A stretch of 6,649 nucleotides of DNA from positions 1-6,649 of the forward strand of contig LIBO01000055.1 of NCBI GenBank assembly GCA_001438005.1, in the 5' to 3' direction. The stretch's first letter is position 1. Every line of letters begins with the position of its first letter. A program made the position numbers and the translations under genes. The notes under the pieces are model-generated. The model had not been told where the DNA came from. It worked only from the letters and a program-made list of their open reading frames with translations, and made no database searches. Shown piece after piece: positions 1-6,134 of the stretch. This stretch comes from Verrucomicrobia subdivision 6 bacterium BACL9 MAG-120507-bin52 (lineage in GTDB: Bacteria; Verrucomicrobiota; Verrucomicrobiia; Methylacidiphilales; Verrucolacustridaceae).

Positions 1-915
1 GGTCGCCACCGGTTTGAACGCAACGCGAAAAACAATCTCCTCCCCATTACTAATTCCACCCTGAACACCCCCGCTTCGGTTGGTGCGGGTGCGCACCCTT
101 TTTCCATCCATAAAAAACTCATCGTTGTGCTCCGAGCCACGCATTCGCACGCCCGCAAAACCTGATCCGATCTCAAATCCTTTGCTGGCGGGTAAACTCA
201 TCACCGCTTTGGCTAGATCCGCCTCTAGCCTGTCAAACACCGGTTCCCCCAAACCCACTGGACAACCTTTGACCACACACTCCACCACCCCTCCCAAAGA
301 ATCCCCCTCCGATCGCACTCTCTCGATCAACTTGACCAACTGCTCGGCCTCTTTTCCATCCGGCCAGCGCACCGGGTTTCCCTCCACTTCCTTGGACTCC
401 ACCCGACTCGAATCAATTCGCGCTACGACATCCCCCACTTGCCGAACAAAGGTTATCACCGAGAGCTTGGGAGCAAGCTGCCGAAACATGCACTTGGCAA
501 TCGATCCCCCAATTACGCGGCCGATCGTTTCACGCGCGGAGGTTCGCCCTCCGCCCTGCCAATTCCGTATTCCGTACTTCGCTTGATAAGTGTAATCCGC
601 GTGGCTCGGGCGAAACATCGTCTCCATCTCCTTGTAGGCCTCAGGTCGGGCATCCTCATTTTTGACCCAAACCGAGATCGGTGTTCCCAATGTTTTTCCG
701 CCAAAGACTCCCGAGAGAATTTCGCACCGATCCGCCTCCTTGCGGGGTGTGACAATTTTACTTTGCCCTGGGCGCCGGCGATCGAGGTCAGGCTGCAAAT
801 CTTTTTCGGAGAGGGGGATTTGAGGAGGGCAACCGTCCACCACCGCACCTACCCCACCCCCATGGGATTCTCCCCAAGTGGTCACCCGATACAAATGGCC
901 GAAGGTATTTGCCAT
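1..915 (-). CDS. aroC: Chorismate synthase, C-terminus cut by window edge
   Basis: This gene encodes chorismate synthase, which converts 5-enolpyruvylshikimate-3-phosphate to chorismate in the cytoplasm using reduced FMN; it is the last common step to aromatic amino acids. The minus-strand frame is open from the ATG at 915 to the left edge, giving 305 of the usual 350-390 residues. Visible signatures are GESHGGGVGAVVDGCP (residues 15-30, with the conserved His18), the RRRPGQS segment (46-52), RPSHADYTY (102-110, with the second conserved His105), GRTSARETIGRVIGGSI (123-139), and the R-T-R-T-N-R-S-G-G-V-Q-G-G-I-S-N-G block near residues 275-295. The start is chosen because the protein begins M-A-N-T-F-G-H, as is standard for the family. 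No Shine-Dalgarno sequence is evident. It diverges from aroK across 91 bp. The missing part is simply outside the window; there is no sign of a break. Confidence 0.97.
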   Translation of the reverse strand, partial: MANTFGHLYRVTTWGESHGGGVGAVVDGCPPQIPLSEKDLQPDLDRRRPGQSKIVTPRKEADRCEILSGVFGGKTLGTPISVWVKNEDARPEAYKEMETMFRPSHADYTYQAKYGIRNWQGGGRTSARETIGRVIGGSIAKCMFRQLAPKLSVITFVRQVGDVVARIDSSRVESKEVEGNPVRWPDGKEAEQLVKLIERVRSEGDSLGGVVECVVKGCPVGLGEPVFDRLEADLAKAVMSLPASKGFEIGSGFAGVRMRGSEHNDEFFMDGKRVRTRTNRSGGVQGGISNGEEIVFRVAFKPVAT

Positions 916-1006
916 TGGGTGAGTATGCCCGAAAAAGTGGTTAACCCAAGCCTTCGAATCGACTCCCGCACTCGCCCAAACGCCACTTCCCTGCCACCCT
1001 TCAAGT

Positions 1007-1522
1007 ATGCAAAGGACCACTCACCTCTGGCTCCTCGGCCTGAGCGGATCGGGAAAAAGCTGTGTTGGACCTATTTTGGCAAAAAAATTGTCACTCCCAT
1101 TTCTCGATACCGACCAGACCATCACAAAAACAGCCCATCTTTCCATCCCTCAGATCTTTTCCCAAGGTGGTGAGCAGGAGTTTCGGCGTTGGGAATCCCA
1201 AATTGTGACCCAACTCTCTCAATCGGAGCCCTCGGTCATTGCTTGTGGGGCCGGCGTCATTCTCGATCCTCAAAACCGCCGCACCTTGGCCGAAACGGGC
1301 AAACGCATCTACTTGCGAGCCGAAATTGCCACACTCGTGCAACGACTCTCCCACCATAGAGATCGACCTCTCCTCCCCGCAGACCAGCTTCAACCAAAGC
1401 TTACCCAACAGTTTTCAGAAAGAGCCCCATGGTATGAGCAAAGCGAAATCCAGATTTCGATTGGGTCCGATACCCCAGAACAGATTTCTGAGAAGATTAT
1501 TGCAGCTCTGACTAAGGCGTAA
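1007..1522 (+). CDS. aroK: Shikimate kinase
   Basis: Shikimate kinase phosphorylates shikimate at the 3-hydroxyl with ATP, in the cytoplasm, two steps before chorismate synthase. The 171-residue length fits the family. The P-loop is GLSGSGKS (residues 11-18). The shikimate and Mg-binding DTD lies at 34-36. The FRRWE motif (59-63) carries the substrate-binding arginine. The lid carries RDRPLL (118-123), and Arg139 of ERAPWY matches the conserved nucleotide-site arginine. The usual Gly-Gly-Gly substrate loop reads Gly81-Ala82-Gly83, a mild departure. The ATG at 1007 puts the P-loop ten residues from the N-terminus, as is normal, but no clear Shine-Dalgarno precedes it. It diverges from aroC and is followed after 3 bp by queG, so the two are probably cotranscribed. 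The symbol aroK is used generically; aroL would be equivalent. Confidence 0.95.
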   Translation: MQRTTHLWLLGLSGSGKSCVGPILAKKLSLPFLDTDQTITKTAHLSIPQIFSQGGEQEFRRWESQIVTQLSQSEPSVIACGAGVILDPQNRRTLAETGKRIYLRAEIATLVQRLSHHRDRPLLPADQLQPKLTQQFSERAPWYEQSEIQISIGSDTPEQISEKIIAALTKA

Positions 1523-1525
1523 TCG

Positions 1526-2545
1526 ATGAGCCGCGCGGAGGAACTGAAAAAGGCCGCTCAATCTTTAGGTTTTGACGCCCTCGGCATTACTTCAGCCGAT
1601 ATCCCACCCCACGCCGACCACCTTAAAGAGTGGCTCTCCCTTTCCTACCAAGGCGAGATGAAATGGATGGCCAATCGCCCTGAGATCCGATCCGATCCAC
1701 AAAAGTACGACTCCATAGCCAAAACGATTATTGTGGCTGGCATCACCAGCCGCCAAACCTCCTCCCCATTACCGCGCGGGCGAATCGCCGCTTACGCCCA
1801 AGGAGAGGACTATCATGAAGTTTTGCGCGACAAGCTAGAGCAGCTTGCCCAAAAAAGCCTAGCCCAGTGGGGCGGACATTATCGCGTGTGTGTGGACTCC
1901 TCCCCTCTTCTCGAAAAACCGATCGCCGCCATGGCAGGCCTAGGGTGGCAGGGAAAAAACACGCTCCTCATTCATCCCCAACACGGCCCTTGGTTAATGC
2001 TGGGTTCCATCCTGACTGATTTGGAAATATCACCCGATTCCTCCTCCCCAGACCACTGCGGTACTTGCACCCGCTGCCTCGATGCATGTCCCACCCAGGC
2101 GTTTCCTCAACCATACGTTTTGGATGCCCGCCGATGCCTTGCCTACCTGACCATCGAGCATCCCGGTTCTATTCCGGAGGAGTTCCGCCCACTTATCGGG
2201 GATCGCCTTTTTGGGTGCGATGAGTGTCTTGAGGTTTGTCCATGGAATCGCCACGCCCAAGAATCTCGCGAACTGCGCTTTACCCCTATCCCTCGAACCG
2301 ATCTATCCGAAATGCTGACATGGGATGATGCTCGGTTTCGTCAGGAATTTCGCCACACCCCCATTTTTCGGCTGAAGCGGGGTCGATGGCTGCGCAACAT
2401 CTGCATTGTCTTGGGAAATATTGGCACGATACAAGACTTGCCTGCTCTCCAAAAAGCCGCCGAGGATTCGGATCCGCTCGTGCAAGAGCACGCCCAATGG
2501 GGAATTGCGAGGATCGGCCAGCGCAACCGAAAAACGAACGACTAA
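1526..2545 (+). CDS. queG: Epoxyqueuosine reductase
   Basis: QueG reduces epoxyqueuosine to queuosine at the wobble position of tRNAs with GUN anticodons, using cobalamin and two [4Fe-4S] clusters in the cytoplasm. The 339-residue protein has the N-terminal cobalamin-binding region with YAQGEDYH (90-97), VDSSPLLEKPIA (123-134, where Asp124 matches the proposed catalytic acid) and GLGWQGKNTLLI (138-149). The cluster ligands are C178-x2-C181-x2-C184-x3-C188 plus C204 and C231-x2-C234-x3-C238, the full set of eight. Residues from about 286 to 332 form a HEAT-like C-terminal tail, common in this family. The ATG lies 3 bp after the aroK stop, and AAGG about 9 nt upstream may be a weak ribosome site, suggesting translation coupled to aroK. 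Its TAA stop overlaps the stop of the convergent lipoprotein gene. No pathway link to aroK is known; I infer shared transcription only. Confidence 0.96.
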   Translation: MSRAEELKKAAQSLGFDALGITSADIPPHADHLKEWLSLSYQGEMKWMANRPEIRSDPQKYDSIAKTIIVAGITSRQTSSPLPRGRIAAYAQGEDYHEVLRDKLEQLAQKSLAQWGGHYRVCVDSSPLLEKPIAAMAGLGWQGKNTLLIHPQHGPWLMLGSILTDLEISPDSSSPDHCGTCTRCLDACPTQAFPQPYVLDARRCLAYLTIEHPGSIPEEFRPLIGDRLFGCDECLEVCPWNRHAQESRELRFTPIPRTDLSEMLTWDDARFRQEFRHTPIFRLKRGRWLRNICIVLGNIGTIQDLPALQKAAEDSDPLVQEHAQWGIARIGQRNRKTND

Positions 2546-2554
2546 GACTTAGTC
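2540..2554. repeat. Perfect inverted repeat at convergent stop codons
   Basis: The sequence GACTAAG-A-CTTAGTC has 7-bp arms around a single central base. It contains the queG stop TAA (2543-2545) and, on the minus strand, the lipoprotein gene stop TAG (2542-2544). As RNA it could only form a short AT-rich stem with a 3-nt loop, so it is weak as a terminator by itself. It may simply reflect two interlocking stop codons. Confidence 0.6.
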
Positions 2555-3342
2555 TTGCTCCCCGGCTTTTCTGCCGGTGGTAGCAATGTTTTCAGCTCCT
2601 CCGCTTTAACTTTATTTTCGTCCGACGTAGGGGCGGACATCTGCTCTCCAGTTAAATACCCTTTCTCTACCAGAGAGTCGGCAAAAGTGGAGTTCGCATC
2701 GGGTGGGTAAATTCGATAAGCCGAGGAAACAAACTCAGTCGCGGCGACCTTATCCCCCCGATGAAACGCCTCGGCCGCCTTGGCAAAGTAGTAAATGGGG
2801 CTCATTGGGTCGGGCTTGAGGGTTCTCAAGTAGTCATTCGCCTTGCTGCTGTTTCCGCCGAGCAAGTCACAAAGATACATCTTATAAAGACCTAAGTCAT
2901 TTTTCGGTTGGCTGTTGAGAAAGATTTGAAACTTTTCCCGCGCCTCGGGGTACTTGTTATTGAGAAACAGGACTTCCCCTAGGTTAAATTGAGCCATTGG
3001 TAAATCGGGCTGCAACTGCAGGGCGAGGCGAAACGACTCTTCCGCTTTGACCCAATCCCGTTTTCTAGTGTAAATCGCACCTCGCAGATTTGCGTTGCCG
3101 GCCTGCTTTGGCTTGGCCTGATCCGAAATATCTAAAGAAATTAAAGCACCCTCCAAATCATTCCTCGAAAAAGCTTGGGCCGCCCGTATGTAGGCCACTT
3201 TATGCCTTTCTTCGGGGTCCTCGGGCAAGGGTTCCTCCATCTTGGGCTTTGGGGTGGAAACCTCCCCAAAACGGCTTTCTTTTTTGCCACATCCGACGAA
3301 TCCGACCAAACAAACTAAAAATAAAAAGAGGACTTTCACCAT
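2542..3342 (-). CDS. TPR-repeat lipoprotein
   Basis: This is a predicted lipoprotein of 266 residues with tetratricopeptide-like repeats; I cannot assign a specific function. The N-terminus (residues 1-17) is hydrophobic, with Lys3 as its only early charge, and ends before Cys18 in F-V-G-C. Phe at the -3 position is not the classical Leu, so lipidation is likely but not certain. A charged and proline-rich stretch follows (19-46). Helical repeats run from about 48 to 215; the best is residues 83-115 (N-L-R-G-A-I-Y ... W-V-K-A-E-E-S-F-R-L-A-L-Q-L-Q-P), with further units at about 116-149 and 183-215. The tail is Lys/Pro-rich. The ATG is preceded by GGGAG (plus-strand 3352-3356, 9-nt spacing), one of the better ribosome sites here. 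It should sit in the periplasm or on a membrane and act as a protein-protein scaffold. It is convergent with queG and divergent from the epimerase gene. Confidence 0.85.
   Translation of the reverse strand: MVKVLFLFLVCLVGFVGCGKKESRFGEVSTPKPKMEEPLPEDPEERHKVAYIRAAQAFSRNDLEGALISLDISDQAKPKQAGNANLRGAIYTRKRDWVKAEESFRLALQLQPDLPMAQFNLGEVLFLNNKYPEAREKFQIFLNSQPKNDLGLYKMYLCDLLGGNSSKANDYLRTLKPDPMSPIYYFAKAAEAFHRGDKVAATEFVSSAYRIYPPDANSTFADSLVEKGYLTGEQMSAPTSDENKVKAEELKTLLPPAEKPGSKTKS
2562..2577 (-). terminator. Possible hairpin near convergent gene ends
   Basis: CCGGC and GCCGG (5-bp arms, loop TTTTCT) can pair at the extreme 3' end of the lipoprotein gene, and the hairpin would also form in read-through transcript from queG. 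No U-rich run follows on either strand, so it does not meet the pattern of an intrinsic terminator. It is listed because no better transcription stop is visible at this convergent junction. Confidence 0.25.
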
Positions 3343-3431
3343 CTAAACAATCTCCCAGAACTAAGTAGAGGGCTCAAACCTAATTTTCTCGATCTTTCCA
3401 AACCAACCTCTTGAGGCACAATTCCCACTTT

Positions 3432-4325
3432 ATGAAATTCCTCGTTACGGGTGGGGCAGGCTTTATCGGGAGCCACCTCGTCGCCCATCTCCTGCCCCAC
3501 GGGTCGGTCACCATTCTCGATAATCTCGCATCGGGCAACCGGGACAATCTCGCGGGGATCTCGTATCATTGGATCGAAGGTTCAATTCTCGATTCCCATC
3601 TCCTCGCCCAATCGCTTGTTGGGGTCACTCACGTTTTTCACCTCGCCGCCATGGTGAGCGTTCCCGAGTCGGTCGCCCACCCAGCGGAATGTCATCAAAT
3701 GAATGTCGAGGGCACCCGACGTGTTCTTCTCGCTGCCTCTCAAGCGGGCGCCGCCCGCTTCGTCTTAGCCAGCTCTTGCGCCATTTACGGTAACGATCCC
3801 GTCATGCCAAAAACCGAATCCCTTTCTCCAGCTCCAGCGAGCCCCTACGCCGAATCTAAACTGGCGGGCGAACAATTGTGCGCCGACTCCTCCCTGCCCG
3901 CAGTTGCCCTGCGCTTTTTTAATGTCTACGGCCCACGCCAAGATCCGAGCGGCCCGTATGCTGCTGCCGTACCTCGCTTTCTCGATGCCGCGCGCGAAGG
4001 TGCACCCCTAACCATTCATGGTGATGGAAAGCAAACGCGTGACTTTGTTTATGTCGACGACGTGACCGCTGCCCTCGCCCATGCCGCTTTTCATCCTGAA
4101 CTACAGGGCGTCTATAATGTCGCCTCAGGTCACTCCACCTCGATTCTGGAACTCGCCCAGACCATTCAATCCATCGCCCACTCCTCTTCCCCTATTTGTC
4201 ACGCCCCCGCACGACCTGCCGATGTCCGCTTTTCATCCGCCTCCATTGAGCGCTTGCGGGCAACTGGCTGGCACCCCCGCTTCTCTCTTTCCGAAGGACT
4301 TTGCCGCCTTCTCTCGACAAGGTAG
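3432..4325 (+). CDS. GalE-like NAD-dependent sugar-nucleotide epimerase
   Basis: This is an extended short-chain dehydrogenase of the UDP-hexose 4-epimerase group, acting on nucleotide sugars for envelope polysaccharide synthesis. Starting at the ATG at 3432 it has 297 residues. The Rossmann motif GGAGFIGSHL is at residues 7-16 and the NAD ribose-binding Asp30 lies in LDNLASG. HLAAMVSVPES is at 70-80. The catalytic triad is Ser115 (in SSCAIYG), Tyr139 and Lys143 (in PYAESK). RFFNVYGPRQDPSGPYA follows, then DFVYVDDV. This motif set resembles GalE and WbpP-type UDP-N-acetylhexosamine epimerases; the exact substrate cannot be read from sequence, so no symbol is given. An in-frame TTG at 3411 would add seven residues, but the ATG gives the canonical start of the fold. 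No Shine-Dalgarno is clear. It diverges from the lipoprotein gene across 89 bp, where I see no convincing promoter. Confidence 0.92.
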   Translation: MKFLVTGGAGFIGSHLVAHLLPHGSVTILDNLASGNRDNLAGISYHWIEGSILDSHLLAQSLVGVTHVFHLAAMVSVPESVAHPAECHQMNVEGTRRVLLAASQAGAARFVLASSCAIYGNDPVMPKTESLSPAPASPYAESKLAGEQLCADSSLPAVALRFFNVYGPRQDPSGPYAAAVPRFLDAAREGAPLTIHGDGKQTRDFVYVDDVTAALAHAAFHPELQGVYNVASGHSTSILELAQTIQSIAHSSSPICHAPARPADVRFSSASIERLRATGWHPRFSLSEGLCRLLSTR

Positions 4326-4385
4326 CCCGCATCCCCCCCTCCTTTTCTCGCTCCCGACCCTACTTTTATCGTAATGTGAATCTCT

Positions 4386-4470
4386 GCCCGGGTGGTGGAA
4401 TGGCAGACACAAGGGACTTAAAATCCCTTGGGGAGAAATCCCCGTGCGGGTTCGACCCCCGCCCCGGGCA
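4386..4470 (+). tRNA. tRNA-Leu (anticodon UAA)
   Basis: The 85-nt cloverleaf is complete. The acceptor arms GCCCGGG (4386-4392) and CCCGGGC (4463-4469) pair perfectly, with discriminator A4470. The anticodon stem AGGGA/TCCCT (4412-4416 and 4424-4428) encloses loop CTTAAAA, giving anticodon TAA at 4419-4421, which reads UUA and by wobble UUG. A long variable arm with stem GGGGA/TCCCC (4430-4443) marks a class II tRNA. The T arm is GCGGG/CCCGC with loop TTCGACC (4446-4462). The CCA end is not encoded (CAC follows), so it must be added after transcription. A TATCGT about 13 nt upstream (4367-4372) could be a -10 element, but no -35 box is convincing. Confidence 0.97.
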
Positions 4471-4475
4471 CACAC

Positions 4476-4490
4476 TCGAACCCAATTCGA
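4476..4490. repeat. Short inverted repeat after tRNA-Leu
   Basis: TCGAA-CCCAA-TTCGA forms 5-bp arms around a 5-nt loop, six bases after the tRNA 3' end. It is weak and has no following T-run, but it may mark the end of the tRNA precursor or a processing site. Confidence 0.25.
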
Positions 4491-4537
4491 TGTTCCGGAG
4501 TTGCCCCTCCACCAGACGTGTGTATTTTCCTAACTCA

Positions 4538-4777
4538 ATGGCTGACAAGACCCGCATCCTCAAAGAGAACGTTCCTGGCCAATGGTACGTCGATGATAGC
4601 TGCACCCCTTGCCACGTATGCCTGGAAGAGGCTCCCAAACTGCTAAAATATAACGAGGATCAGACCTACGTGTACTTTTTTAAACAACCTGAAACCCCTG
4701 AGGAAGTGGATGCCGCCCAGCGCGCCCTAGATATCTGCCCCACGGGTTCTATTGGAAGCGATAATGCAAATGTCTGA
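4538..4777 (+). CDS. Small single-cluster [4Fe-4S] ferredoxin
   Basis: This 79-residue soluble electron carrier has C22-x2-C25-x2-C28 followed by C67-Pro68, the ligand set of one [4Fe-4S] cluster. The second cluster half of bacterial 2[4Fe-4S] ferredoxins is replaced by an acidic loop, including the Q-P-E-T-P-E-E segment at 50-56. The N-terminal M-A-D-K opening and the V-P-G-x-W/F-Y-V-D lead-in to the first cysteine match a ferredoxin type I know from Verrucomicrobiota, Bacteroidota and others. The ATG at 4538 lies 67 bp after the tRNA; the frame is open further upstream but passes through the tRNA, so longer starts are rejected. No Shine-Dalgarno is visible. Its end overlaps the start of the CysJ-like reductase by 14 bp, implying coupled translation. 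I infer that the reductase and ferredoxin exchange electrons. Confidence 0.93.
   Translation: MADKTRILKENVPGQWYVDDSCTPCHVCLEEAPKLLKYNEDQTYVYFFKQPETPEEVDAAQRALDICPTGSIGSDNANV
4754..4758 (+). promoter_or_regulatory. Ribosome site deciding the reductase start
   Basis: GGAAG inside the 3' end of the ferredoxin gene lies 5 nt before the ATG at 4764. It favours this start over the in-frame TTG at 4752 (which the motif itself overlaps) and over the second ATG at 4770 (11-nt spacing). Confidence 0.5.
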
Positions 4778-5900
4778 ACTCGTGACACCACCAGTGACTC
4801 CTGCTTTTAGTAGGAACAATCCCTTTTCCTCTCAGCTAAAAGAGAATCGTTGCCTCAATCAGTCAGGCTCCAGTAAAGACACTCGACACATCGTGATCGA
4901 GTTAGGCTCCTCTGGCCCGACTTACATCTGCGGGGACTCGCTGGGAGTCGTTCCTCGAAATCCAGACTCTCTCGTTCGCGAGTTTACCCAGCGACTCGGG
5001 CTGCATGAAGACGCCGCACTTCATGAAACGATCGCCACGTCCGCCGTCTTGAACCGTGCCGGCAAAAAGTTTGTCAAAGCGGTGGCAGAAAAAGCCACCG
5101 GTACCGCGCGGGAGAAACTTCAGGCAATCTGTGCGGACGAGAAAAAACTTGATGAGTATGTTTTTGATCGAGATGTGGTCGATGTTCTGCACGATGCGCC
5201 CGGCGTCCACCTCGAACCATCAGAGATTCCAAATCTTCTAAATAAAATAGCCCCACGACTCTACTCCATTGCCTCGTCGCCCGACCATCGCCCGGGCGAA
5301 GTTCACCTCACCGTGGCTCTGGTTCAGTACAACTCCCATGGCCGCACCAAAAAAGGCCTCGCCTCGGGCTACTTAGCCGATCTTTCCGGTGCCACATCCA
5401 TCCCTGTCTATGTCCAACCCACCCGTCACTTTCACCTACCTGCACCGGACCGGGATATCATTATGGTCGGCCCCGGCACAGGGATCGCCCCTTTTCGCGC
5501 ATTTCTCCAGCACCGCGCTCGTCACGGCCATACGGGCCGCAATTGGCTTTTCTTTGGCGATCAGCACGCCAAGACCGACTTTCTTTACGGAAATGAGTTC
5601 TCCGATGCGCAAAAAACAGGTCACCTCCACAAGCTTTCGACCGCTTTCTCCCGCGATCAGGCCGACAAGATTTACGTACAACACCGGATGGAGGAGGAGG
5701 GGGCAGAGCTGTGGCAGTGGTTGCAAAATGGCGCTTACTTCTATGTTTGCGGGGACGCCAAGCGAATGGCCAAAGACGTTCACGCTGCTCTGATCAAAAT
5801 CGCCGGCCGACATGGTGGAAAAACACCCGAGCAAGCGGAGGAATGGGTCTCCGTTACATTTTCTAAAACCGAAAAACGGTACCTGAAAGACGTTTACTAA
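4764..5900 (+). CDS. CysJ-like NADPH flavoprotein reductase, flavodoxin-less
   Basis: This protein matches the FAD and NADPH modules of the sulfite reductase flavoprotein alpha subunit (CysJ, cytochrome P450 reductase family). It has 378 residues against about 600 for classical CysJ, because the N-terminal FMN flavodoxin domain is absent. The match begins with E-N-R-C-L-N and K-D-T-R-H-I, typical of the CysJ FAD domain. FAD is bound by RLYSIASS (165-172) and GLASGYLA (198-205). NADPH is bound by GPGTGIAPFR (236-245), LFFGD, AFSRDQ with Ser296-Arg297 for the 2'-phosphate, and YVCGD (327-331). The C-terminus K-R-Y-L-K-D-V-Y ends in the flavin-stacking tyrosine. It overlaps the ferredoxin gene by 14 bp. 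I infer that it reduces the ferredoxin, or a sulfite reductase hemoprotein not in this window. A general NADPH-ferredoxin reductase role is the alternative. Confidence 0.92.
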   Translation: MQMSELVTPPVTPAFSRNNPFSSQLKENRCLNQSGSSKDTRHIVIELGSSGPTYICGDSLGVVPRNPDSLVREFTQRLGLHEDAALHETIATSAVLNRAGKKFVKAVAEKATGTAREKLQAICADEKKLDEYVFDRDVVDVLHDAPGVHLEPSEIPNLLNKIAPRLYSIASSPDHRPGEVHLTVALVQYNSHGRTKKGLASGYLADLSGATSIPVYVQPTRHFHLPAPDRDIIMVGPGTGIAPFRAFLQHRARHGHTGRNWLFFGDQHAKTDFLYGNEFSDAQKTGHLHKLSTAFSRDQADKIYVQHRMEEEGAELWQWLQNGAYFYVCGDAKRMAKDVHAALIKIAGRHGGKTPEQAEEWVSVTFSKTEKRYLKDVY

Positions 5901-5906
5901 TACCCT

Positions 5907-6134
5907 ATGGCTCGCCGGTCCCCATCAGGAAATCTCTTTGTAGGTTTGGTCGCGGGCGTATTAATCTTGGTTGGAGTCGCCCTTTACTTGCGGGACCGAG
6001 GCCTTCTCCAGCTACCCCAACCGACGCAACCCGCGCCTGCCCAGCGGGCCGAAGATCTGGCAAAAAAATATCCCGATGCGGAGGTGTTCACCACCCCCAA
6101 GACCGCTACACCCGAGGATAAAAAAAAACGGTAG
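5907..6134 (+). CDS. L,D-transpeptidase precursor, membrane-anchor part (0 frame)
   Basis: As read directly this is a 75-residue protein. Arg3 and Arg4 precede a hydrophobic segment (about residues 9-28), giving one membrane helix with the C-terminus outside. A Pro/Gln/Ala linker follows (33-46), then a charged stretch ending in three lysines, Arg75 and TAG. A lone product would be a bare anchor with no domain. I interpret it as the N-terminal part of the transpeptidase continued in the -1 frame from 6128. The linker composition (Pro, Thr, charged) carries on across the junction, and the -1 frame is closed by TAA at 6119-6121 just before the A-run. The gene starts 6 bp after the reductase stop with no clear Shine-Dalgarno, so coupled translation is likely. 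Whether the short form is itself made and useful is unknown. Confidence 0.75.
   Translation: MARRSPSGNLFVGLVAGVLILVGVALYLRDRGLLQLPQPTQPAPAQRAEDLAKKYPDAEVFTTPKTATPEDKKKR
6120..6128 (+). other. A9 slippery tract joining two frames
   Basis: Nine consecutive A residues are read in the 0 frame as three lysine codons, followed by CGG and TAG. The heptamer A-AAA-AAA (6122-6128) allows perfect re-pairing after a -1 slip, and runs of nine A are known sites of RNA polymerase slippage. The window for changing frame is bounded by the -1-frame stop TAA (6119-6121) and the 0-frame stop TAG (6132-6134), so the switch must happen here. GAGG at 6114-6117 is a possible but closely spaced anti-SD contact. One missing A in the assembly would give the same picture. 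Confidence 0.6.

Noticed and set aside
80..586. Plus-strand open frame of 168 codons antisense to aroC
   Set aside because: The minus strand carries uninterrupted chorismate synthase here, and the plus-strand translation is low-complexity Ser/Thr/Pro.
1081..1087. A7 run in aroK as a slippery site
   Set aside because: The shikimate kinase frame is intact across it and all motifs follow in the same frame.
439..1173. Long plus-strand open frame (244 codons) antisense to aroC and running into aroK
   Set aside because: It overlaps two clearly recognised genes in the wrong frame or strand and shows no family resemblance; it is a shadow.
3411..3431. TTG at 3411 as epimerase start
   Set aside because: It adds seven residues before the canonical M-K-F-L-V-T-G-G start of the Rossmann fold, with no ribosome site to support it.
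4301..4537. N-terminal extension of the ferredoxin frame upstream of 4538
   Set aside because: It would run through tRNA-Leu, and the translation has no ferredoxin character before the M-A-D-K start.
6062..6068. A7 run upstream in the same gene as the frameshift site
   Set aside because: A -1 slip here meets TAA at 6119-6121, so it cannot lead to the peptidoglycan-binding frame.
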